Shown: piece by piece, positions 1 to 5,856 of the stretch
Layout of the letters: each line of letters begins with the position of its first letter
How positions within the stretch are numbered: the first letter of the stretch is position 1
Assembly (NCBI GenBank): GCA_020355945.1
Contig: CP070627.1
Span: 7,538,933 to 7,550,292 of the forward strand
Source: Candidatus Aminicenantota bacterium
GTDB lineage: Bacteria; Acidobacteriota; Aminicenantia; UBA2199
Reading direction: 5' to 3'
DNA length: 11,360 nucleotides
Notes under the pieces: generated by a model
What the model was told of the DNA's origin: nothing
Database searches by the model: none
The model's input: only the letters and a program-made list of their open reading frames with translations
Position numbers and translations under genes: made by a program

Positions 1-1713
1 CCATATTTCTACCAGGTTTTCTTCCAGCCTGTTGCGGGGGGCAGTATATTGCACTTTTCTTTTGAATTCCGGTTCCGGTAGAGCCTTGCGATCCACTTTC
101 CCGCTGCTGGTAAGGGGCAATTGTTCCAGGAATATAAAAAATGACGGGATCATATAATCCGGCAGTGTTTTTAAGAGATATTCTTTTAATTCACTGCTGC
201 CAGGCATTGCTACACGCCTTGGTCCCTGGTCCCCGCGCCCTGCTGCTATATAAGCGCAGAGATATTTATCACCGGTTTTGGTTTCTTTGGGTGTTACTAC
301 TGCTTCTTTTACTTGTTTATGCATTAGCAATTGGCTTTCAATTTCACCCAATTCGATGCGTATCCCCCGAATCTTTACCTGGAAGTCTATTCGCCCTAAA
401 AATTCAATATTCCCATCCGGCAGCCACCGCGCCAGGTCACCGGTTTTGTAGATTTTATTAGAAATATAGGACCTATAGGACATATAGGACATATGAATTC
501 CTTTGCCTGACACCTTTTTTCTTTTATCATGGCCAAATTTCTGCGCTGTCAGTTCCGGGTTGTTTAAATAGCCCCGGGCCACGCCAATCCCGGCAATGCA
601 CAACTCACCGGTTTCACCAACAGGCAATGGATGCCCGTCTTTATCCAGGATATACAGGTCCATATAAGGTAGGGGTTTTCCAATGGGTATGCTGCCGGTC
701 CCGTCCCACTGCGATAAGGAATACCAGGAGGCATACACAGTTCCTTCTGTGGGACCATATAAATTTTCCAGCCGAATCGATGTTTGTAGACGCCAAAATC
801 GATTCACCAATTCCGGGGGCAGCACCTCTCCCGCTAAACAAATGTATTTAAGAGATGATATCTTGCCAATATTCTGCGCATCCAATTGATGCGTAAATGC
901 ATTAAACATGGCAGGGGCAAAATTGATATGAGTGACCTGGTGCTTTTCAATGGTGTTGATAATGGTTTGAGGGTCTTTCTCACCCTCTTTTTCCAGGATT
1001 ACCAACCGGCTGCCACCCATAAACCAACCGAATAATTCAGTCACCGATACATCAAAAGAAAACGAGGTTTTTAACAAATAAGCATCAACCGGGAATATCG
1101 GGTAAGCTTCAAAAAGTACGAATAGTAGATTCACTACTGACCGATGATCCACTGCCACACCTTTGGGCGTACCTGTAGAACCGGAGGTGTAGAGAATGTA
1201 AGCGAGATCGAGTTGCGGCGGCGAAGCAGTTGGGGTGTGTAAAATTTCTACGCTCCAGCCACTCACCTCATTCACCTCATTCACCTCACTCACCTCACTC
1301 ACCTCACGCACCAAAACCCTGGCCTTGCTGTCTGCTAACAGCAGTTTGATTCGTTCTGCAGGGTCTTTGGGGTCAATTGGGAGGTAAGCGCCGCCAGCCT
1401 TTAATATCCCCAGAACACCAATTACCATTTCAATGGATCGCTCCACCATTATAGCGACAATCGTATCAGGTTCTACGCCTTTCTGCTTCAGCAGGTAAGC
1501 CAATTGATCGGATTTTCGATTTAATTCGCTGTAAGTGATTGAAATATTCCCGCCGAAGGCGTTTATCTGCCCGAAGGGCACCTCTTTTTTGTGATTTGTG
1601 ATTTGTGATTTGGGATTTCCGCCCACCAGGGCGGTGTGATCCGGTGTTTTCTCCACCTGTTCTTCAAATAATTGATGAATGGTTTTGTTTAAAGGATATT
1701 TTCTATCTGGCAT
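1..1713 (-). CDS. NRPS gene C, 3'-partial: A domain and start of PCP
   Basis: Open reading frame of 571 codons with no stop to the left edge, so it lacks its C-terminal end here. It opens directly with the A-domain linker (KTIHQLFEEQVEKTPDH) and has no N-terminal C domain. Motifs: A1 TYSELNRK 60-67, A2 LKAGGAYLPIDP 104-115, A3 YTSGSTGTPKG 175-185, A4 SFDVSVTELF 219-228, A5 NLYGPTEGT 317-325, A7 YKTGDLARW 422-430, A8 from about 440, A9 LPDYMIPSFF 517-526, A10 SGKVDRKALP with Lys539. The last 15 or so residues begin the PCP; its LGGxS serine lies outside. Pocket residues D221 V222 T225 N264 C292 A294 L318 V326 Y327 K539 (DVTNCALVYK) match no code I know, so the substrate is open. Four loops carry in-frame repeat arrays. 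A TTG at 1719, in frame two codons upstream, sits closer to the Shine-Dalgarno site and could be the real start. Confidence 0.95.
   Translation of the reverse strand, partial: MPDRKYPLNKTIHQLFEEQVEKTPDHTALVGGNPKSQITNHKKEVPFGQINAFGGNISITYSELNRKSDQLAYLLKQKGVEPDTIVAIMVERSIEMVIGVLGILKAGGAYLPIDPKDPAERIKLLLADSKARVLVREVSEVSEVNEVNEVSGWSVEILHTPTASPPQLDLAYILYTSGSTGTPKGVAVDHRSVVNLLFVLFEAYPIFPVDAYLLKTSFSFDVSVTELFGWFMGGSRLVILEKEGEKDPQTIINTIEKHQVTHINFAPAMFNAFTHQLDAQNIGKISSLKYICLAGEVLPPELVNRFWRLQTSIRLENLYGPTEGTVYASWYSLSQWDGTGSIPIGKPLPYMDLYILDKDGHPLPVGETGELCIAGIGVARGYLNNPELTAQKFGHDKRKKVSGKGIHMSYMSYRSYISNKIYKTGDLARWLPDGNIEFLGRIDFQVKIRGIRIELGEIESQLLMHKQVKEAVVTPKETKTGDKYLCAYIAAGRGDQGPRRVAMPGSSELKEYLLKTLPDYMIPSFFIFLEQLPLTSSGKVDRKALPEPEFKRKVQYTAPRNRLEENLVEIW
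221..234. repeat. Heptamer pair (GGTCCCT), A8-A9 linker of gene C
   Basis: GGTCCCT followed by GGTCCCC, encoding part of GRGDQGPRR. It sits in the same linker as the CCCTGGA repeat at 11008-11028. Only two units, so modest support alone. Confidence 0.5.
465..500. repeat. 9-bp array (TATAGGACM words), A6-A7 loop of gene C
   Basis: Units TATAGGACC, TATAGGACA, TATAGGACA, then TATGAATTC. They encode IHMSYMSYRSYIS before YKTGDLARW. Unlike genes A and B, no second array is present upstream in this loop. Confidence 0.9.
1261..1314. repeat. 9-bp array (ACTCACCTC), A2-A3 loop of gene C
   Basis: Five units of ACTCACCTC or ATTCACCTC and a diverged sixth. On the coding strand each unit is GAGGTGAGT or GAGGTGAAT, giving Glu-Val-Ser/Asn five times (EVSEVSEVNEVNEVS). 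It replaces the longer composite insert seen in genes A and B. Confidence 0.92.
1551..1580. repeat. Twin mini-palindromes, pre-A1 loop of gene C
   Basis: CGCCGAAGGCG (1551-1561) and TGCCCGAAGGGCA (1568-1580) are two perfect inverted repeats around the same GAA centre, 6 bases apart. They encode VPFGQINAFGG and directly adjoin the GTGATTT array. Confidence 0.8.
1591..1618. repeat. Heptamer array (GTGATTT), pre-A1 loop of gene C
   Basis: Four consecutive 7-bp units, three GTGATTT and one GGGATTT. They are read in frame as NPKSQITNHK between TPDHTALV and the A1 motif TYSELN. Confidence 0.9.
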
Positions 1714-1726
1714 ATTCAATCTTTCA

Positions 1727-1732
1727 CTCCTT
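1727..1732 (-). promoter_or_regulatory. Shine-Dalgarno site of gene C
   Basis: AAGGAG on the minus strand in the 37-base gap after gene B. The spacing is 13 bases to ATG 1713, which is long, but 7 bases to the in-frame TTG at 1719-1717, which is near optimal. The TTG start is therefore a real alternative and would add Leu-Asn (read as Met-Asn) to the protein. Confidence 0.7.
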
Positions 1733-1750
1733 ACTTCTTAGGGCTGAAGG

Positions 1751-4700
1751 TCAGAACTCCAAATGCTCTTCAATGTTCTCATAAACCCTTGAATCGGTGA
1801 GTTCCAGGGCATGAGATATTTTGATATCTTTTAATTCAATTTCTTTATTTTGCAATACCGCTGAAACCACTTCTTTAAAATAATTGGTAAATCGCTCCAG
1901 GGTTTCTTTTTTAAAGAGTTCTACGCAGTAGCCAATCGTAAAATGAATAGGCCCTTCTCCGTCCACAGCTTCCAAAACCATATCAAATTTGCTCCGGCCC
2001 TCTGAAACCTCAAGGTCATAGGGACTTGTCTTTAATTCCCTTTTTCCTGGTTGAGGTGCGGATAAGGGCATCGGTTCCATTGCACTATATGTAAACAATA
2101 CGTCGAACAATGGATTTCGACTGGTATCCCTGTTAGGCAGGACCTTTTCCACCAGGTCCTCGAATTGGTAATCCTGGTTTTCAAGCGCTTCCACTGTCCG
2201 CTGGTTAAGGGTTTGCAAAAAATTTCCAAACGTCATCCGCTCAGACGGATAATTTCTCAGTGCCAGGGTGTTGACAAACATTCCAATGACGGATTCCAGG
2301 TCCGCATGCCGGCGACCAGCCACCACTGTGCCTACAATAATGTCTTCCTGACCGCTGAGCTTGAATAAAAATACATTGTATAAAGTAAATAACAGTGTAA
2401 ACATGGTCACCTGCCCTGCTTTTGCCAGTGCCCTTAATTGATCTGACTGGTCTGCAGAGAGCTTAAATTCAACCATATCCCCTTTAAAATGTTGTACCCG
2501 GGGTCTGGGAAAATCCAGGGGTAAGTTTAATACAGGTATTGGTGGTTTAAATTCCTTTAGCCAATAGGCTTCCTGTTTTTCTACCTCCCCGGAACGTAAT
2601 TGCCGATTCTGCCATTGGGCAACATCCTTATACTGAAGCCTTAAGCAGGGTAAACTCTCTCCTCCATACAGGGCATTGAACTCCCTGATCAATATGTCAT
2701 TTGACACCCCATCCGAAACAATATGATGGTTGTCCACCATGAGGATATAGGGAGTAACTCCATCTCCCGGTAATTTTATCAATCCTGCCCGAAGAAGAGG
2801 CGCCCGGGAAAGCTCAAACGGACGAATGAAGTTCCCCTCTGTGTTCTCTGTGACCTCTGTGGCTAAAAAGTACTCAATCTCAAATTCCACATGATCATGT
2901 ATACACTGGACAGGTTCATTTCCTATTAACATGAACGATGTTCGCAAACTTTCATGCCTCTTGATTAATTTCTCAAAGGCCTCTTTCACCTGACCTGTAT
3001 CAACTCCTTGTTCAAGCCTTACCACCAAAGGCATATTATAAAAAACATTATCCGGTTGGCTTTGCTGTAATATATACAACCGCTTTTGGGCTGAAGATAA
3101 TGGATAGTACTCCTTTTTTTCTACTGGTTGTATCATTATATATTTATCTTTTGTTAACCCCTTTATATGTTCAGCCAGCCCCCTGATGGTTGGTGTTTTA
3201 AAAATTTGTACCAGTGATAGTTTGACGTCAAACACCTTATGGGAGTGGTACACCAGTACAGTGGCTTTTAATGATTGGCCTCCCAATTCAAAAAAATTAT
3301 CATCAATGCCGATGGGGCTGTGAGGTGCGTCCTCACCAAATAATACTTTAGCCCAGAGTTCCACCATTTTTTCTTCCACACTGTCTCGCGGTGGTACATA
3401 TTTTTTACCTCCACCCAATTCAGGCCCGGGTAACGCTTTTCTGTCCAATTTACCATTTTTTGTTATGGGCATCTTTTCCATTTGCACAAAATAGGAAGGA
3501 ATCATATAATCGGGCAGTGTTTTTGAGAGATATTCTCTTAGTTCATTAATATCGGGCATTCCCACAGGCCCGGCCACAACATAGGCACACAAATATTTCT
3601 CGCCGGTGCCGTCTTTTCGTTCCACTACCACTGTCTCTTCTACAGCCTCATGACTCAATAATTGACTTTCGATTTCTCCCAATTCAATGCGAAACCCCCT
3701 GATCTTCACCTGGTGGTCCATCCTGCCCAAAAACTCCACATTCCCATCCTTCAACCACCGCGCATAATCACCGGTTTTGTAAATATAGGACGTATGGGAC
3801 CTATAGGACGTATGAATTCTTTGGCTTGTGCTCTTTTGTCCTTCATCCTGGTAATCCCTGTAATCCCAAAAATCGTGGTTAAATTTTTTTGCGGTTAATT
3901 CCGGTCGGTTTAAATATCCTCGGGCTATACCGTCACCCCCAATATACAACTCCCCGGGAACTCCCACCGGCAGCAAGTGTTGATCAATATCCACTATATA
4001 AAATTTAACATTGGGCAGTGGTTTACCAATAGGAACCATTCCCGTTAATGTATCATCTTCCGGTTGTCCTTCATAGTAACTGGAATCAATCGCGGCTTCG
4101 GTAACACCATAACTGTTTATAATTCTCATCTTCTTCCCGTAATTGGCAAGAAGTCTCTTGAAATCTTCAACCCGACAACTATCAGAACCCACGATCAGTA
4201 GTTTTAAACAGTGGATTTCAAAGTGATTATCATAGACATACTGCATAAAAGGCACAATATAAGAGGGAGTGGATTCAAACAGGGTAATTTCATACCGGGT
4301 GATTAACTGGAAGAGAAACTCCGGTTCCACTCCGAATTCCGGTGTAATGACCATCTTACCACCATTCAACAGGGTTCGGGCCAGGTCACCGCAAAACACA
4401 TCAAAGGAAAAACTGGCCATTTGTAAAAGATTGACCGGCATGGTTTCCAGGTTATATTCTTTTCGCCACCCAAACGACGCGTTTACAAAATGATTATGCT
4501 GTACCAGCACACCTTTGGGTTTCCCGGTAGACCCGGAGGTGTAGATGACGTAAGCGAGGTTGGTGGGACCGGTTACAGGCTGCAGGTTGCAGGCTGCAGG
4601 TATCTTTTTAGCCGTAGGAGTCACAGAGAGGTCTTCTATAAAAATCTTCTCACCTTCTAACCCTCTTACCTTCTCACCTTGTTTGGCCAGGGGCCTGGTG

Positions 4701-5839
4701 GTAACCAGGACTTTGGTTGCACTGTCTGCCAACATAAAAGCAATGCGCTCTGCCGGGTAGGTGGGGTCCACCGGGAGATAGGCACCGCCTGCTTTGAGAA
4801 CCGCTATAACACTAATGATCATCTCCAACGACCGTTCTACCATAATGGCAATAACCGTCTCCGCTTTGACTCCCTTTTCTCTTAACACCCGGGCCCATTG
4901 ATTAGCCCTTTCATTCAATTCTTTGTACTTGAGATGCTGACTGGTCCGGGTTTCCGGGTCTTCAACCACCACTGCCGTACGGTCCGGTGTCTCTGCCGCC
5001 TGTTTTTCAAATAACTCGCTGATTATCACTTGCTTCGGATATTCCATGCGGGTACAGTTAAGATCCACTAATAACCGGTGTTTTTCATCTTCAGACAGTA
5101 AATCCAGGGCAGATAACGGCATATTCACATCTGCAAGAACCTGTGTCAATAAATACTTAAAATGGTTTAAGATTGGTTCGATGGTTCTTTTCTCGTACAA
5201 CCGGGGCTGATACTCTATGGTTACCTCAACCGCATCAGGGGCCCTAAAAAAAGAGAACAGCAAGTGATAATCAATACCCCTGAGATACGCTTTGTCATGA
5301 ATATTTTCAAGCAAAAGTACAATATCAAATAAAGGAAATTCATTGGTTAACACCGGTAAATTCAAAAACTCAGGTAACACCTCCATAGGGAAATTTTGAT
5401 TTTCAGCAGCCTGGATAATGGTTTCCTTCACCTGTAAAAGCAGCTCTTTAAAATTCACGGCATTCTGGAGTTGAGTCCGGTACACCAGGATGGTATTGAT
5501 GAGTTGATCCTGGGTATCTTGTTTTAATACCGGTGAACCTATAGATATATCTTTATTGTTGGTATATTTATATAATAAAGCCTTTAGCCCGGCCACCAGG
5601 ATGATGTGCAGTTTGATATCCATACCACTGCTCAATTTCATTAATCCTGCAAAGAGCTCACCGGACCATTCGGATTTCACCGTCTCTATCTCCGGCTTAT
5701 CCCTGGTGTCTCTTCTAAGATCAAAAGGAAAATTACTTTTAACAAAATCCCCGGATAATTGATTCAACCAGTAATCTTTTTCCTTGATGTTCTGATTGGC
5801 GGCAATATATACCTCATCCGAGTATATACGATTTTCCAT
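1751..5839 (-). CDS. NRPS gene B: C-lobe-A(Orn)-PCP-C, complete
   Basis: Complete 1362-residue NRPS subunit, one elongation module plus a trailing C domain. The start is fixed by AAGGAGG ten bases upstream of ATG 5839. Residues 1-245 match only the C-terminal half of a condensation domain: they begin at the KDYW position and lack C1-C3 and the catalytic HHxxxDG. The A domain (about 250-805) has YTSGSTG near 433-439, an atypical A5 NSYGVTEA (575-582), YKTGDYARW 687-695 and A10 Lys797. Its pocket residues D480 V481 G484 E522 I549 G551 S576 I584 D585 K797 give DVGEIGSIDK, the ornithine code of gramicidin S and tyrocidine synthetases. PCP Ser856 lies in LGGQSL. A full C domain follows (C1 from 911, KRHESLRTSF 960-969, HHIVSDG 1038-1044), then a tail ending HLEF. 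Because gene C opens with an A domain, this last C domain should condense onto the residue loaded by gene C. Confidence 0.97.
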   Translation of the reverse strand: MENRIYSDEVYIAANQNIKEKDYWLNQLSGDFVKSNFPFDLRRDTRDKPEIETVKSEWSGELFAGLMKLSSGMDIKLHIILVAGLKALLYKYTNNKDISIGSPVLKQDTQDQLINTILVYRTQLQNAVNFKELLLQVKETIIQAAENQNFPMEVLPEFLNLPVLTNEFPLFDIVLLLENIHDKAYLRGIDYHLLFSFFRAPDAVEVTIEYQPRLYEKRTIEPILNHFKYLLTQVLADVNMPLSALDLLSEDEKHRLLVDLNCTRMEYPKQVIISELFEKQAAETPDRTAVVVEDPETRTSQHLKYKELNERANQWARVLREKGVKAETVIAIMVERSLEMIISVIAVLKAGGAYLPVDPTYPAERIAFMLADSATKVLVTTRPLAKQGEKVRGLEGEKIFIEDLSVTPTAKKIPAACNLQPVTGPTNLAYVIYTSGSTGKPKGVLVQHNHFVNASFGWRKEYNLETMPVNLLQMASFSFDVFCGDLARTLLNGGKMVITPEFGVEPEFLFQLITRYEITLFESTPSYIVPFMQYVYDNHFEIHCLKLLIVGSDSCRVEDFKRLLANYGKKMRIINSYGVTEAAIDSSYYEGQPEDDTLTGMVPIGKPLPNVKFYIVDIDQHLLPVGVPGELYIGGDGIARGYLNRPELTAKKFNHDFWDYRDYQDEGQKSTSQRIHTSYRSHTSYIYKTGDYARWLKDGNVEFLGRMDHQVKIRGFRIELGEIESQLLSHEAVEETVVVERKDGTGEKYLCAYVVAGPVGMPDINELREYLSKTLPDYMIPSYFVQMEKMPITKNGKLDRKALPGPELGGGKKYVPPRDSVEEKMVELWAKVLFGEDAPHSPIGIDDNFFELGGQSLKATVLVYHSHKVFDVKLSLVQIFKTPTIRGLAEHIKGLTKDKYIMIQPVEKKEYYPLSSAQKRLYILQQSQPDNVFYNMPLVVRLEQGVDTGQVKEAFEKLIKRHESLRTSFMLIGNEPVQCIHDHVEFEIEYFLATEVTENTEGNFIRPFELSRAPLLRAGLIKLPGDGVTPYILMVDNHHIVSDGVSNDILIREFNALYGGESLPCLRLQYKDVAQWQNRQLRSGEVEKQEAYWLKEFKPPIPVLNLPLDFPRPRVQHFKGDMVEFKLSADQSDQLRALAKAGQVTMFTLLFTLYNVFLFKLSGQEDIIVGTVVAGRRHADLESVIGMFVNTLALRNYPSERMTFGNFLQTLNQRTVEALENQDYQFEDLVEKVLPNRDTSRNPLFDVLFTYSAMEPMPLSAPQPGKRELKTSPYDLEVSEGRSKFDMVLEAVDGEGPIHFTIGYCVELFKKETLERFTNYFKEVVSAVLQNKEIELKDIKISHALELTDSRVYENIEEHLEF
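1754..1813 (-). other. C-terminal tail of gene B, candidate docking segment
   Basis: The last 20 residues run from HALELTDSRVY to EEHLEF, after DIKIS. They match the gene A tail in length, the starting H, the VY pair and the final EF, but differ in between. Such differences could give pairing specificity between subunits, as communication-mediating domains do in other NRPS systems (inference). Confidence 0.55.
2836..2871 (-). repeat. 36-bp CACAGAG element, C2-C3 loop of gene B C domain
   Basis: On the minus (coding) strand it reads CTTTTTAGCC followed by three 9-bp CACAGAG units, encoding YFLATEVTENTEG just before NFIRPFEL. It occupies the same loop as the heptamer array in the gene A internal C domain, and is inverted relative to the A-domain copies at 8673-8708 and 4604-4633. 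Confidence 0.8.
3784..3819. repeat. 9-bp array (TATAGGACM words), A6-A7 loop of gene B
   Basis: Units TATAGGACG, TATGGGACC, TATAGGACG, then TATGAATTC. They encode IHTSYRSHTSYI before YKTGDYARW. Confidence 0.9.
3845..3880. repeat. 9-bp array (ATCCYGGTA words), A6-A7 loop of gene B
   Basis: Four units starting with ATC (ATCCTGGTA, ATCCCTGTA and two more diverged). They encode NHDFWDYRDYQDE. The family is shared with 11317-11352. Confidence 0.8.
4572..4599. repeat. Heptamer array (GCTGCAG words), A2-A3 loop of gene B
   Basis: Four 7-bp units: GTTACAG, GCTGCAG, GTTGCAG, GCTGCAG. They encode PAACNLQPVT just before NLAYVIYTSGSTG. The homologous loop of gene A has no clear copy of this array. Confidence 0.8.
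4604..4633 (+). repeat. Diverged CACAGAG element, A2-A3 loop of gene B
   Basis: The plus strand reads CTTTTTAGCC and then TAGGAG and CACAGAG words. It is the same family and orientation as 8673-8708 but more diverged and about one 9-bp unit shorter. It encodes DLSVTPTAKK. Confidence 0.55.
4646..4677. repeat. 8-bp array (CTTCTCAC words), A2-A3 loop of gene B
   Basis: Four 8-bp units: CTTCTCAC, CTTCTAAC, CCTCTTAC, CTTCTCAC. They are read in frame as EGEKVRGLEGEK. Confidence 0.75.
5105..5839 (-). other. Half condensation domain (C-lobe only) at gene B N-terminus
   Basis: Residues 1-245 of gene B align with the second half of the other C domains in the window. The alignment starts at the YW pair that follows the acceptor-side lobe (KEKDYWLNQL beside KENYWLDRF in gene A) and runs through the IxxGSPV and FPLFDIVLLLEN regions. 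The first half, with the C1-C3 motifs and the catalytic histidines, is absent. It cannot catalyse condensation alone. A docking or gating role towards the complete C domain that ends gene A is an inference. Confidence 0.85.
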
Positions 5840-5849
5840 GGATTGATAA

Positions 5850-5856
5850 CCTCCTT
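5850..5856 (-). promoter_or_regulatory. Shine-Dalgarno site of gene B
   Basis: AAGGAGG on the minus strand, ten bases before ATG 5839. It directly abuts the TAA stop of gene A (5857-5859), filling most of the 17-base gap. This fixes the gene B start and suggests translational coupling within one transcript. Confidence 0.85.

Noticed and set aside
141..461. Plus-strand ORF with a leucine-rich, membrane-like stretch
   Set aside because: It overlaps the A7-A10 part of gene C on the opposite strand; the hydrophobic run is the antisense of a conserved coding region and there is no Shine-Dalgarno site.
465..500. Short repeated blocks could be taken for a CRISPR array
   Set aside because: Units are 7 to 9 bp, contiguous, with no 25-40 bp spacers, and are translated in frame inside A domains; no cas genes nearby.
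564..841. Overlapping minus-strand ORFs within gene C
   Set aside because: They are alternative frames of the A5-A6 region; the frame through 1-1713 holds NLYGPTEGT and GYLNNPELTA.
1551..1580. GC-rich palindromes as a transcription terminator
   Set aside because: Each stem is only 4 to 5 bp with no adequate U-tract at the right side for the coding strand, and they lie within an intact A domain.
1714..1750. Promoter between genes B and C
   Set aside because: Only 37 bases, explained by a stop, spacer and Shine-Dalgarno site; no convincing -35/-10 pair.
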